The notes: a model not told the origin generated them from the sequence alone. Numbered from the stretch's first letter, positions 28,999 to 38,600 are shown. The stretch is DNA of 64,000 nucleotides from Tersicoccus solisilvae (GCF_014643255.1 NZ_BMJI01000016.1:1-64000), one strand, 5' to 3'. Translations and numbers: made by a program.

Positions 28999-30546
28999 TC
29001 AGAAGCTGGACGAGCTGCCCGAGCCGGAGAAGCTGCCGCCGGATGCGCCGTACCCGGTGGTGCTGCCGCCGGAGGAGGACGAACTGCGCGCGTGGTCGAC
29101 GGAACTCTGGCCGGCGTGGAGGCCGGCCACGTACATCCAGACGGGGAAGCCGCGCAGGTCCGCGGTGCTGTACCGGACGATGCTGGAGCTGCGCCGCTGG
29201 GGACCGCGGCCGCGCCGGCTGTCCTCCAGGGCGGAACGCATCAGGTCGGCCTCCTTCTCGTCGCGGGTGCGGTCGCTGATGACGGCGTCGGCGTGGACGT
29301 CCAGGCGCGTGCCGAGGTCGCGCTGGGCGGCGGCCAGCCGGTCCAGGGCGTCGTCACCGGTCAGCGACCCGTCGCGCAGTCCCGCGGCCCACGTCTCGAC
29401 GTCGGCGCGGACCCGGCGGGCGAGCGCCCGGATCGCGCCGCGCGACTCCTCCGATCCCGCGGTCTCCGGCGTGTCGATCATCGCCTCGGCCTCGTCGAGC
29501 TGCCCGAGCAGTTCCCCGCTCTGCCGCTGCCACGCCGCCTCCCAGCCGCCGTCGTGATTGAGCAGGGCATTGGCGTCGGCGATGGCGTCGTCCAGCCCGT
29601 CGAGCCGGACGATCCCGCGCTCGTAGTCCTGGGCGGCGGAGACCTGCTCCTTCCGGGCTCGGTCCCGAGGGGACAGCCCGTCGAGCCGGGACCTGACCGT
29701 CGTCAGGCCGTGGTAGTCGTCCAGGAAGGAGCTCCACCGCTCCAGCATGCGGGATCCGTGGCGTGACGACGCCGGGATGGTGTTGGCGTGCAGTTCGGTG
29801 ACCTCCAGGTCCCGGGTCACGGAGGCGTAGGAGTCGTTCCCGCGGGCCAGCGCCTCCTCGAACCGGCGCCGGCGTCCGGCCCGGGCGACGGCCCGAGCCA
29901 CCAGGGCGCCGAGGGCGACGACGACGGCGGCGACCCCGAGGACGATCAGGCCCGGGTTGCGGTACCAGGGCCGTTCGATCAACGCCGCGGCCTTGACCAC
30001 GCCGGCGACGGTTCCGTCCGTCCACTGCGCCTGCCGGAACAGGTCCTTCGTGGCCTCCTGCACGTCGGCCTGCTCGTCCTCGGAGAGCTTCCGGTCCTCG
30101 CCGGTGTACGTGCCCACGTGCCGCCCCTGCGGGTCGACCGCGAGGATGAACCAGCCGTCGGCCCACTTCTGCCCGTCGTCGCTGATCCACTCGGGGTGCT
30201 GCTTCCGGGCGAAGGCCAGGGTCTGCTCGTTGAGATTGCCGGACGACGTCCCGCGCACGGTGTAGACCGCCACCCGGGTCGGCTGGTAGAAGTCGACGTC
30301 CCGCAGGTCCCGTTCCAGCTGGGGCCGGTACAGCACCCCCGCCGTGTCCTCGACGACCAGGTCGCCGGAGGCCAGTGCCCGCGCGGACGGGAGGCCCGGC
30401 GCGGTGGGCCCGGCAACCAGGGCGAGGGTGAGCAGCATCAGGGCCGCCCGCAGCAGGCGGCGGCCCCCCGCACCGGCCGGCCGGTGGGGTCGGCGTCGTG
30501 GACGAGCGGGGGCGGAGCCGGTGGGGACACGGCCGAGGTCCGTCAT
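28999..30546 (-). CDS. TPM-fold-like membrane protein with Gly/Ser tail
   Basis: A 515-residue protein. A signal-type helix (about residues 30-55) is followed by an extracytoplasmic TPM-like domain (about 60-195: LVVEDTAGVLYRPQLERDL, WADGWFILAVDPQGRH), a second membrane helix (about 205-230), a helical cytosolic domain with coiled-coil traits, and a Gly/Ser-rich tail ending SGGSFSGSGSSSSF. TPM-domain proteins in actinobacteria are common but little studied. The ATG at 30546 is upstream of the basic signal region. It stands between the SOS radical SAM gene and a small HExxH protein. Confidence 0.75.
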   Translation of the reverse strand: MTDLGRVPTGSAPARPRRRPHRPAGAGGRRLLRAALMLLTLALVAGPTAPGLPSARALASGDLVVEDTAGVLYRPQLERDLRDVDFYQPTRVAVYTVRGTSSGNLNEQTLAFARKQHPEWISDDGQKWADGWFILAVDPQGRHVGTYTGEDRKLSEDEQADVQEATKDLFRQAQWTDGTVAGVVKAAALIERPWYRNPGLIVLGVAAVVVALGALVARAVARAGRRRRFEEALARGNDSYASVTRDLEVTELHANTIPASSRHGSRMLERWSSFLDDYHGLTTVRSRLDGLSPRDRARKEQVSAAQDYERGIVRLDGLDDAIADANALLNHDGGWEAAWQRQSGELLGQLDEAEAMIDTPETAGSEESRGAIRALARRVRADVETWAAGLRDGSLTGDDALDRLAAAQRDLGTRLDVHADAVISDRTRDEKEADLMRSALEDSRRGRGPQRRSSSIVRYSTADLRGFPVWMYVAGLHAGQSSVDHARSSSSSGGSTTGYGASGGSFSGSGSSSSF

Positions 30547-30563
30547 GCCCTCAGCGTGCCACG

Positions 30564-31040
30564 TCAGCCGCGCCGGCGGGAGGCGCGCAGGGTCCGGACG
30601 GGCCGCTCCCGGTACCCGCCGAGCCGCAGGCCCGCGCGACGCTCGAACACGTTGCGGGACGCCGGGTCCCCGGTGCGCAGCAGTGACCACGCGGCGGCGA
30701 GGGCGTAGGCGGGCAGGAACGGCAGCCCGAGCAGCGCCGCGTACTGGGTGGCGTGGGCGGCCTCGTGCCGCAGCAGGTCGGGGGAGAGGGCGGCGGTCAG
30801 CGGCAGGTCGCCCGGCGCCCGGCCGCGCACCAGCACGACGTTGCCCACGGTGAAGGCGCCGGCCACCGGCAGGGGAGGCCGATATCCGGTGCCCACGTAC
30901 AGCCCGTGCGGCCCGCGTCGCACCGGGGTGCCGGTGAGTGCCGCGACGCCGAGGCCCAGCGGCGTCGACAGGTTCACCCAGTTCGCCGCCCGGCGGAGCC
31001 GCTGCCGGCGCGTCAGGTCCGTCGTCCTGCCTCGCGTCAT
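30564..31040 (-). CDS. Hypothetical protein with an HExxH motif
   Basis: A 158-residue protein of unknown function. It carries LLRHEAAHATQ, an HExxH motif as in zinc metallopeptidases and the DUF4157-type group, followed by a hydrophobic helix (about residues 105-125, FLPAYALAAAWSLL). A basic N-terminus precedes it. Whether it is catalytic is unknown. The start at 31040 has TAGGAT 7 nt upstream; an ATG at 31049 overlaps that box and is less likely. It lies 17 bases before the TPM-like gene and may be co-transcribed with it. Confidence 0.65.
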   Translation of the reverse strand: MTRGRTTDLTRRQRLRRAANWVNLSTPLGLGVAALTGTPVRRGPHGLYVGTGYRPPLPVAGAFTVGNVVLVRGRAPGDLPLTAALSPDLLRHEAAHATQYAALLGLPFLPAYALAAAWSLLRTGDPASRNVFERRAGLRLGGYRERPVRTLRASRRRG

Positions 31041-31411
31041 GGCGGTCATCCTAGGCCCGGCCCGGCCCGGCCCGTCCCGGCCCGGACGGCACCCCGGCGC
31101 CCGTCCGCCCGGCCCGGCCCGGAGAGGATCCGCCAGGTTCACTGGTCACTCCCCGACCGTTCTCGCCGTCAGGGGCGTCCGGAACCGGCGGCAACTGACC
31201 AGTGAGCAGCCGGCGACCGTGTGCCCACCGGTGTCCCGGGGAGGTCACGGTCCCGGGGGCTCGACGGCGCTGGCCTAGACTGGTCTGGGCCTTCATCGCC
31301 GCGTGACGGGTGCCGGATCGACGGCGCACCACCGGCGGCCGAAGGCCGCACCAGTACTGCCGAACCCCATTGCTGAACACCACTGCCGAGGACGCGCGAG
31401 GACTTTGCATC
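31041..31411. other. Divergent intergenic region and pheS leader
   Basis: About 370 bases without a gene. A -10 box TAGGAT (31048-31053, minus strand) serves the HExxH gene. An inverted repeat lies at 31139-31205. A -10 box TAGACT (31276-31281) would give pheS a leader of about 125 nt. No T-box core or aligned anti-terminator was found. Confidence 0.5.
31139..31205. repeat. Inverted repeat TCACTGGTCA / TGACCAGTGA
   Basis: Two perfect 10-bp arms (31139-31148 and 31196-31205) stand 47 bases apart, upstream of pheS. It has the long-loop design of other palindromic elements in the window. Confidence 0.6.
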
Positions 31412-32509
31412 ATGCCTGAGACGACCGAGACGGACGACGCCGTGCCCGTCGAGCCGGCTGTGCCCGAGCCGGTGGTTCCCGACCCCACGGATCGGGATGC
31501 CGTCGACGCCGTCGTGAACGCGGCGCTGGCCGCCGTCGCCGGCGCCGCCGACCTGGACGAGCTGAAGGCCGTGCGGATCGCGCACACGGGCGAGCGGTCC
31601 CCGCTGGCCCTCGCCAACCGGCGCATCGGCTCGCTGGAGAAGGCGGACAAGGCCGTCGCCGGCAAGCTCGTCGGCCCGGCCCGGGGCCTCGTCAACCAGG
31701 CCATCGCCCAGCGCACCACCGTGCTGGAGGCCGAGCGGGAGGAGCGCATCCTCGTCGAGGAGGCCGTGGACGTCACCGCCGCCCCCCGCCGACGCCGTGC
31801 CGGTGGCCGGCACCCCATCTCCACCCAGATCGAGGCGGTCAGCGACATCTTCGTCGGCATGGGCTGGGAGATCGCGGAGGGCCCCGAGGTCGAGTCCGCG
31901 TGGTTCAACTTCGACGCCCTCAACTTCGCGCCGGACCACCCGGCCCGCGAGATGCAGGACACCTTCTTCGTCGACCCGCCCGAGGCGAACCTCGTGCTGC
32001 GCACCCACACGTCACCGGTCCAGGTCCGGTCGATGCTGGAACGGGACCTTCCCCTCTACGTGCTGTGCCCGGGCCGCGTGTACCGCACCGACGAGCTCGA
32101 CGCGACGCACACCCCCGTGTTCCACCAGTTCGAGGGCCTGGCCATCGACAAGGGCCTGTCCATGGCGGACCTGAAGGGCACCCTCGAGCACTTCGCCCGG
32201 CAGATGTTCGGCGCGGAGGCGAGGATCCGGCTGCGCCCGGCCTTCTTCCCGTTCACCGAGCCCAGCGCCGAGATGGACGTGTGGCACCCCGGCGCCAAGG
32301 GCGGCGCCCGCTGGATCGAGTGGGGCGGCTGCGGCGTCGTCAACCCCAACGTCCTGCGCGCCGCCGGGATCGACCCGGACGAGTACTCCGGTTTCGCGTT
32401 CGGCATGGGCATCGAGCGGGCGCTGATGTTCCGCAACGGCGTGCCCGACATGCACGACATGATCGAGGGCGACGTCCGGTTCAGTGAGCAATTCGGGATG
32501 GAGATCTGA
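31412..32509 (+). CDS. pheS: Phenylalanine-tRNA ligase alpha subunit
   Basis: PheS and PheT form the alpha2-beta2 enzyme that charges tRNA-Phe. The 365-residue subunit has an N-terminal helical coiled-coil (about 25-110), then the class II core with [19 protein letters not shown], motif 2 [20 protein letters not shown] and motif 3 [12 protein letters not shown]. The N-terminus is acidic and proline-rich for about 25 residues. The stop overlaps the pheT start (TGATG). Confidence 0.97.
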   Translation: MPETTETDDAVPVEPAVPEPVVPDPTDRDAVDAVVNAALAAVAGAADLDELKAVRIAHTGERSPLALANRRIGSLEKADKAVAGKLVGPARGLVNQAIAQRTTVLEAEREERILVEEAVDVTAAPRRRRAGGRHPISTQIEAVSDIFVGMGWEIAEGPEVESAWFNFDALNFAPDHPAREMQDTFFVDPPEANLVLRTHTSPVQVRSMLERDLPLYVLCPGRVYRTDELDATHTPVFHQFEGLAIDKGLSMADLKGTLEHFARQMFGAEARIRLRPAFFPFTEPSAEMDVWHPGAKGGARWIEWGGCGVVNPNVLRAAGIDPDEYSGFAFGMGIERALMFRNGVPDMHDMIEGDVRFSEQFGMEI

Positions 32510-35043
32510 TGCGCATTCCCCTGTCATGGCTGCGTGAGTACGCCGACGTCCCCGCCGGGGCCACCGCCGAGGACGTGATGGCGGACCTCGTCACCGTCGG
32601 CCTCGAGGAGGAGGACGTCCACCGTCCCTCCGACGCGCTGCACGGCCCCGTCGTCGTCGGCCAGGTGCTCACCGCCGAGAAGGAGCCGCACTCCAACGGC
32701 AAGACCATCAACTGGTGCCAGGTGCGGGTCGCCCCCGAGGGGCAGCAGGCCGCCGACGGCGGCGCGGACGTGCGGGGCATCGTGTGCGGCGCCCACAACT
32801 TCGTGCCCGGAGACAAGGTCGTCGTGACCCTGCCCGGCGCGGTGCTGCCCGGGGACTTCCGGATCGCCGCCCGCAGGACCTACGGGCACATCTCCGACGG
32901 CATGATCGCCTCGGTGCGCGAGCTCGGCATCGGGGAGGACCACGACGGCATCCTCGTGCTCTCCTCCCTCGGCCTGGACCCCGAGGTCGGCACCGACGCG
33001 CTGACGCTGCTCGGCGTCACCGATGAGGCCGCCGAGATCAACGTGACCCCGGACCGCGGGTACTGCTTCTCCATCCGCGGCGTCGCCCGGGAGTACGCGC
33101 ACGCCACCGGAACCTCCTTCACCGACCCGGCCACCCTGCCGGTCCCGCCGACCCGGGTGGGCGGCGGCATCGGCGTGCACCTGGCCGACGACGCCCCCAT
33201 CCACGGCGAGCCCGGCGCCCGGCGGTTCCTCACCCGCCGGGTCACCGGCATCGACCCGACCCGGCCGACCCCGCCGTGGATGGCCTCCCGGCTGCGGCTG
33301 TGCGGCGTGCGGTCCATCTCCCTGACCGTCGACATCGCCAACTACGTGATGTTCGAGCTCGGGCAGCCGATCCACACCTACGACGCCGCCACGGTCACCG
33401 GCGACATCACCGTCCGGCGGGCGCGCGCGGGGGAGACCCTGCGCACCCTCGACGACAAGGTGCGCACGCTGGACCCCGAGGACCTGCTGATCACCGACGA
33501 GTCCGGGCCGATCGGCCTGGCCGGGGTGATGGGCGGGGCGTCGACGGAGTGCTCCGGCGCGACGGTCGACGTCCTGATCGAGGCCGCCACCTTCGACCCG
33601 GTCAGCATCGCCCGCACCCGGCGCCGGCACAAGCTGCCCTCCGAGGCGGCCAAGCGGTTCGAGCGCGGCGTCGACCCGGAGGTCGCGGCGGCGGCGGCGC
33701 AGCGCGTCGTGGACCTGCTGGTCGACCTCGCCGGCGGTACCGCCACCAGCGAGCTGACCGACGAGCGGATCCCGGTCGAGGCGACCGAGATCTTCCTGCC
33801 CCGCGGGTTCGTCGACCGGCTGATCGGCCGCGCCTACGACGACGCGACCGTCACCGGCCGCCTCACCGAGCTCGGCGCCATCGTGACCGACGACGACGCG
33901 CACGGCGTCTCCGGCTGGCGGGTGCTGCCCCCGTCCTGGCGGCCCGACCTGGCCATCCCGGCCGACCTGGCCGAGGAGGTCGCCCGGCTCGACGGGTACG
34001 AGAACATCCCGTCCCGGCTGCCCGTCGCCCCGCCGGGCCGCGGCTTCACCCGGGTCCAGCAGCAGCGCCGTCGGCTCGCGACCTCGCTCGCCGCGGCCGG
34101 GCTGACCGAGGTGCTCAGCTACCCGTTCGTCAGCGAGCGGGCCAACGCCACCTTCGGGGTGCCGGTGCCCGGGCAGGAGCAGGACACCGTCCGGCTGGCC
34201 AACCCGATCAGCGCCGAGCAGGCGTGGCTGCGCACGTCGATGCTGCCCGGGCTGCTCGACACCACCCGGCGCAACGTCTCCCGCGGTTTCCGGGACCTGG
34301 CCCTGTTCGAGACCGGGGCCGTGTTCCTGCCGGCGGGGCAGCACGGCTCCGCGAGCGTGCCGCCGATCGGGGCGCTGCCGGAGCCGGCGGTGCTCGCCGA
34401 CCTGCAGGCGGGCCTGCCCGCCCAGCCGGCGCACCTGGGTGTCGTGCTCACGGGGCACGAGCCGGGCACCGGCAAGCACGCGCGCGTGTTCGACTGGGCC
34501 GACGCCCTGGACGCGGCGCTGCTGGCCGCCCAGGTCGTCGGCGTCGAGCTGACCGTGACCGCCGGCCGGCACCAGGCGTTCCATCCGGGCCGGACCGCCG
34601 CGCTGAGCCTGCCCGACGGCACGCCGGTCGGGTGGGCGGGAGAGCTGCATCCGCAGCTGCTCGCCGCGTCCGACCTGCCGGCGCGGACGGTCGCGGCCGA
34701 ACTGGACCTGGACGCGCTGTACGCCGCTGCCCCGGACCTGGTCACGGCCGGCGCGCTCTCCACGTACCCGATGGCCACGCAGGACGTCGCGCTCGTCGTC
34801 GAGGACGGCGTCACGGCGGGTCAGTTGCGGGAGGCGCTGACCGAGGGCGCCGGGGAGCTGCTCGAGTCGATCGACCTGTTCGACGTGTACACGGGCGACG
34901 CCGTGGGGCAGGGCAGGAAGTCCCTGGCGTTCACGCTGCGGTTCCGTGCCCCGGACCGGACGCTGACCGCGGACGAGGCGTCGGCGGCCCGCGCCGCCGC
35001 CGTCGCCGTCGCGGCCGACCGGTTCGGCGCCGCCCAGCGCTGA
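32509..35043 (+). CDS. pheT: Phenylalanine-tRNA ligase beta subunit
   Basis: The 844-residue partner of PheS. It has the N-terminal tRNA-binding OB fold (about 40-160, VGQVLTAEKEPHSNGKTINW, with CGAHNF), the B3/B4 editing domain, the B5 domain (EIFLPRGFVDRLIG), a catalytic-like core and the C-terminal FDX-ACB domain (STYPMATQDVALVVEDGVTA). It shares one base with the pheS stop and follows as the second gene of a two-gene operon. A long hairpin follows. Confidence 0.97.
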   Translation: MRIPLSWLREYADVPAGATAEDVMADLVTVGLEEEDVHRPSDALHGPVVVGQVLTAEKEPHSNGKTINWCQVRVAPEGQQAADGGADVRGIVCGAHNFVPGDKVVVTLPGAVLPGDFRIAARRTYGHISDGMIASVRELGIGEDHDGILVLSSLGLDPEVGTDALTLLGVTDEAAEINVTPDRGYCFSIRGVAREYAHATGTSFTDPATLPVPPTRVGGGIGVHLADDAPIHGEPGARRFLTRRVTGIDPTRPTPPWMASRLRLCGVRSISLTVDIANYVMFELGQPIHTYDAATVTGDITVRRARAGETLRTLDDKVRTLDPEDLLITDESGPIGLAGVMGGASTECSGATVDVLIEAATFDPVSIARTRRRHKLPSEAAKRFERGVDPEVAAAAAQRVVDLLVDLAGGTATSELTDERIPVEATEIFLPRGFVDRLIGRAYDDATVTGRLTELGAIVTDDDAHGVSGWRVLPPSWRPDLAIPADLAEEVARLDGYENIPSRLPVAPPGRGFTRVQQQRRRLATSLAAAGLTEVLSYPFVSERANATFGVPVPGQEQDTVRLANPISAEQAWLRTSMLPGLLDTTRRNVSRGFRDLALFETGAVFLPAGQHGSASVPPIGALPEPAVLADLQAGLPAQPAHLGVVLTGHEPGTGKHARVFDWADALDAALLAAQVVGVELTVTAGRHQAFHPGRTAALSLPDGTPVGWAGELHPQLLAASDLPARTVAAELDLDALYAAAPDLVTAGALSTYPMATQDVALVVEDGVTAGQLREALTEGAGELLESIDLFDVYTGDAVGQGRKSLAFTLRFRAPDRTLTADEASAARAAAVAVAADRFGAAQR

Positions 35044-35075
35044 CTCGCGCGCCCGACCCTGTCCCCATCGCCAGG

Positions 35076-35133
35076 TCGTCAATAGATGCACGAAAACCCC
35101 GGATTTCCGGGGTTTTCGTGCATCTATTGACGA
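35076..35133. repeat. Near-perfect 58-bp palindrome related to 5764-5837
   Basis: Two 28-bp arms starting TCGTCAATAGATGCACG pair perfectly across a 2-nt loop. The outer part TCGTCAATAGATG is the same as in the 5764-5837 element. It lies between convergent pheT and a GGDEF gene and could be a bidirectional terminator, though it has no T-run. Confidence 0.88.
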
Positions 35134-35166
35134 GCTGCGGTGGAGCGGCGGAGGAGGGGGGTCGGG

Positions 35167-36327
35167 TCAGGCGGCCTGGCCGTCGCCGATCATGGTCCGG
35201 TTGCGGCCCTGGTCCTTCGCCGCGTACAGCGCCCGGTCGGCACGCGCGATCAGGTCCGTCAGCCCCGCACACCCGCCGGAGGTGTCGGCGATGCCGAAGC
35301 TCGCCGTCGCCATCCGGCCGGTACCACGCAGGGGGCCGGTCTCGGCGAGCACGACGTTGATGCGGTCGGCCACCCGCACCGCCTCCGACGCGGTCGAGGA
35401 CGGCAGCAGCATGATGAACTCCTCGCCGCCGTACCGGCCGACGAGATCGGAGGTGCGCACCGTCATCCGGCACGCGTCCCCGAAGGCCTGCAGCACGGCG
35501 TCGCCGGTGATGTGGCCGAACTCGTCGTTGATCGCCTTGAATCGGTCCAGGTCCGCCATCACCACCGAGCAGACGGTGTTGCTGTCCCGGGAGCGGCGCA
35601 GCAGTGCCTCCGCCTGCTCGATGAACCGGGTGCGGTTGAGCAGCCCGGTGAGCCCGTCCAGGGTCGCCTGCTCCCGCAGCTGCGCCGTGCGCTGGGCGTT
35701 GTTCAACGCGGTCATGGACGAGGTCGCGGACACCAGCAGGAGGATCGCGACCAGGAACGACACGCCGTTGCCGAACAGCGACAGGAACAGCGGGTCGCGG
35801 GGGCCGAGCAGGAGCACGCCGACGGCGCGGGCCAGGAAGTAGCCGGCGGCGAGGGCGGCCATGATGGCGAAGGACCGCACGTCGCGCCACTGGGACGAGT
35901 GCCGCACCCGCAGTTCGACGGCCGCGGCGGCGATGGCGACGCCCATGGCGGTCAGCCAGGCGGCCTGCCCGGGTGCGGTGTCGCCGACGCTGCGGCCGGC
36001 CAGGGAGACCACGGTGGTGAGCGCGCCGACGACGAACAGGGGCCACACCAGGGCGGGACGGCCACGCATCCGGCGGGCTCCGATCCACATGCAGCCGGCC
36101 GCGACCGCCATCACACCGCTACCCACGGACATCAGCCAGCTCACGCCCTCGGCCTGGCCGATCGTGTAGCAGACCGACGCCGCGCAGAAGCAGGCGACCG
36201 ATGCGCACCACCAGCGGGCCACATCGGTGCGGGTCCGGCGGTAGGAGTCGAGATAGAAGATGAGCAGCTTGGCGAACGAGACGGCGGCGAGGACGACCAT
36301 CATCGTCATCGTGTCGAGCTGCAGCAT
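35167..36327 (-). CDS. Membrane-bound diguanylate cyclase (GGDEF)
   Basis: A 386-residue protein that probably makes c-di-GMP. About six to seven membrane helices occupy residues 1-215, and a GGDEF domain follows from ATLDGLTGLLNRTRF to about 380. The active site is GRYGGEEF, an accepted GGEEF form, so activity is likely. No RxxD inhibitory site was seen just before it. The ATG at 36327 has GGAGG 4 nt upstream; the frame is open further back, without support. It is divergent from the STAS-GGDEF-EAL pair. Confidence 0.88.
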   Translation of the reverse strand: MLQLDTMTMMVVLAAVSFAKLLIFYLDSYRRTRTDVARWWCASVACFCAASVCYTIGQAEGVSWLMSVGSGVMAVAAGCMWIGARRMRGRPALVWPLFVVGALTTVVSLAGRSVGDTAPGQAAWLTAMGVAIAAAAVELRVRHSSQWRDVRSFAIMAALAAGYFLARAVGVLLLGPRDPLFLSLFGNGVSFLVAILLLVSATSSMTALNNAQRTAQLREQATLDGLTGLLNRTRFIEQAEALLRRSRDSNTVCSVVMADLDRFKAINDEFGHITGDAVLQAFGDACRMTVRTSDLVGRYGGEEFIMLLPSSTASEAVRVADRINVVLAETGPLRGTGRMATASFGIADTSGGCAGLTDLIARADRALYAAKDQGRNRTMIGDGQAA

Positions 36328-36558
36328 GAGACCTCCACCGGCGGCCCCCAGAACCGCACCCATCACGGCCGCGACAGTCGGCCGATCATCGATCATTCCA
36401 GACGGTGGTGCGACACACCAAGCGCGAAACGCCGACGTCGCAGGTGAGGCGGTCCTCACCGCTCGTGGCGGTCGCGCTCACGATATGCTCCACGGGTGTG
36501 GGACCAGCCTGGCCCGCGCGCGGAATTCGCGGGACGACGCGACGGAACGAGGTGAACG

Positions 36559-36981
36559 ATGACGGAACGATCCGCTGACGGCACGCCCGGCTCGGACACC
36601 GGGATCACCAGCCTGTCCTTCGACGACGCCGGCGTGCTGCACCTGGTGTGGCGCGACGGGGTCGCGATCGACGGTCCCCGCGCGCAGCACGCCATGGACC
36701 TGGTCAACGCGCAGTGCGGGACGAGGCCGACGCCGCTGCTGATCCACATGGCGGGAACCGCCTCGGTGGACCGGGCCGCCCGCCAGGTCTTCACCAAGCG
36801 GTGCGCCGCGGCCGCCATCGCCCTGCTGGGCGCCTCGGCCGTGGACCGGGTGCTCGCCAACTTCTTCCTCGGCCTCAACTCCGCGCCCGTGCCCACCCGG
36901 TTCTTCCGGGAGGCGGACCAGGCGCAGGGCTGGCTGCTCGCGACCGTCGACCGGTCGAAGGACGCCGGACATGACCGCTGA
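36559..36981 (+). CDS. STAS-like (SpoIIAA-type) small protein
   Basis: A 140-residue alpha/beta protein. The pattern ITSLSFDDAGVLHLVWRDG, LLIHMAGTASVDRAAR and a C-terminal helix-strand is like STAS/DUF7793-type proteins found with signalling genes. It is not a clear anti-sigma antagonist because no conserved phospho-serine motif is sure. The end overlaps the GGDEF-EAL gene by 11 bases, so the two products are probably made together and may interact. Confidence 0.65.
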   Translation: MTERSADGTPGSDTGITSLSFDDAGVLHLVWRDGVAIDGPRAQHAMDLVNAQCGTRPTPLLIHMAGTASVDRAARQVFTKRCAAAAIALLGASAVDRVLANFFLGLNSAPVPTRFFREADQAQGWLLATVDRSKDAGHDR

Positions 36982-38596
36982 CTCGGGCAACACCGCGGAC
37001 CCGGGCGACGCCGCGGACCCGGGCGACGCCGCGGACCCGGGCAACGCCGCGGACCCGGGCAACGGTCGCCTCGACGCGCTCGTCGACGGCATCGTGCGGA
37101 TCTCCTCCGGCGACCTCGGCGCGCGGCTGCCCGTCTCGGACGCCCGCGACGAGATCGACGCGCTCACGGTCGGCATCAACCTGCTCGCCGACGAGCTGCA
37201 GTCGATCTACGCGGACCTGGAGAACCGGGTCGCCGAGCGCACCATCGAACTGCAGCGGGCCCGCGCGGAGCTGCAGCGGCTGGTCGACACGGACGACCTG
37301 ACGGGGCTGGCCAGCCGGCGGCTCCTGTTGGAGCGCCTCGGCGAGGCCGTGTACGGGTCGGCGACCGCGGATCCCGCCCTCGTCGTCCTCGACCTCGACG
37401 ACTTCCGGCTGATCAACGACAGCCTGGGCCATTCCGTGGGTGACGCCGTGCTGCTGCACGTGGCGAACCGGCTGCGGGGGGTGGTCCAGCCCGGGCAGCT
37501 GGTGGCCCGGCTCGGCGGCGACGAGTTCGCCATCATGGTGCCCGAGGGCGGTGTCGACGCGGCCCTCGCCGTCGCGCGGCGCGCCCTCGAGGTGCTCGAG
37601 GAACGCGTGATGATCGGCCCGCTCCACGTCGGCGTCGAGGCGACCGCCGGCGTCCGGTGCGGCGGCGCCGGGATCCCGGTGGAGGACCTGCTGCGCGACG
37701 CCGACACCGCCATGAACCAGGCGAAGAGCGAGGGCAAGGGCGGAGTCTCCATCTTCACCCCCGCGATGCACCAGGCCGCGCGGGAACGGATGCACCTGGT
37801 CTCCGAACTGCGCCGCGCCCTGGCCGCGGACCAGCTCGAGGCGTTCTACCAGCCCATCGTGGACCTGCGCACGGATCGGGTGGCCGGCGCGGAGGCGCTG
37901 GTGCGGTGGCGGCACCCCGAACGCGGGCTGCTGGCCCCCGACGCGTTCCTGGACGCCGCCGAGGAGGGCGGCCTGATGGTCGAGCTCGGGCGATGGATGC
38001 TCGGCAACGTCGTCGGGCAGGTGGGGCGCTGGACGCGCGAACTCGAGCTGCCGGAGAACTTCCGCGTGCACGTGAACATCTCGCCCTCGGAACTGCGGCA
38101 CGGCGATCTCGCCGCGTTCGCGACCCGTCTGCTGCAGGAGCAGGGCGTCGAGGGCTGGCGGCTGACCCTGGAGATCACCGAGTCGTTGCTCGTCACCCGC
38201 GGCGATGTCGTCGACCGGAACATGGAGGCGCTGCGCGCCATCGGGATCCCGCTGGAGATCGACGACTTCGGGACGGGTTACTCCTCGATCAGTTACCTGC
38301 AGTCCCTCCCCGCGGAGAACGCCAAGATCGACCGGTCGCTGACCCAGGGCCTGCTCGTCGAGGACCAGCAGCGCCAGTTCGTGAGCGCGATCCTCGACCT
38401 GATCCACACGGCCGGCATGGGTGCCGTGGCGGAGGGCGTGGAGGAGCGCGGGCAGGCCGACCTGCTGCGCAGCCTGCGGTGCGAGTACGCGCAGGGGTAC
38501 TACTTCAGTCGTCCCGTGCCGGCGGAGACCATGCGGGAGTACCTCACGGGTGCGCGCCAGCTGGCTGCCGCCGCCGACGACGCGCGGTGGGCCTGA
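36971..38596 (+). CDS. GGDEF-EAL bifunctional c-di-GMP protein
   Basis: This 541-residue soluble protein has a short repeat N-terminus, a HAMP-like helical part (about 33-100), a GGDEF domain with RLGGDEF (182-186) and an EAL domain with EALVRWRHP (308 on) and DDFGTGYSS (431 on). Both active sites look intact, so it could make and break c-di-GMP. No membrane segment is present, unlike the divergent GGDEF gene; the STAS-like partner may be its sensor or anchor. The first 30 residues are four ADPG[DN] units coded by an 18-bp repeat. Confidence 0.93.
   Translation: MTADSGNTADPGDAADPGDAADPGNAADPGNGRLDALVDGIVRISSGDLGARLPVSDARDEIDALTVGINLLADELQSIYADLENRVAERTIELQRARAELQRLVDTDDLTGLASRRLLLERLGEAVYGSATADPALVVLDLDDFRLINDSLGHSVGDAVLLHVANRLRGVVQPGQLVARLGGDEFAIMVPEGGVDAALAVARRALEVLEERVMIGPLHVGVEATAGVRCGGAGIPVEDLLRDADTAMNQAKSEGKGGVSIFTPAMHQAARERMHLVSELRRALAADQLEAFYQPIVDLRTDRVAGAEALVRWRHPERGLLAPDAFLDAAEEGGLMVELGRWMLGNVVGQVGRWTRELELPENFRVHVNISPSELRHGDLAAFATRLLQEQGVEGWRLTLEITESLLVTRGDVVDRNMEALRAIGIPLEIDDFGTGYSSISYLQSLPAENAKIDRSLTQGLLVEDQQRQFVSAILDLIHTAGMGAVAEGVEERGQADLLRSLRCEYAQGYYFSRPVPAETMREYLTGARQLAAAADDARWA
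36998..37065. repeat. 18-bp tandem repeat coding ADPGDA/ADPGNA
   Basis: Nearly four copies of GACCCGGGCRACGCCGCG lie in frame at the start of the GGDEF-EAL gene. Copy number could change without a frameshift. Confidence 0.85.
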
Positions 38597-38600
38597 CCGG

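Noticed and set aside
31206-31411. T-box leader for pheS
   Set aside because: I could not find a T-box consensus bulge or a terminator/antiterminator pair.
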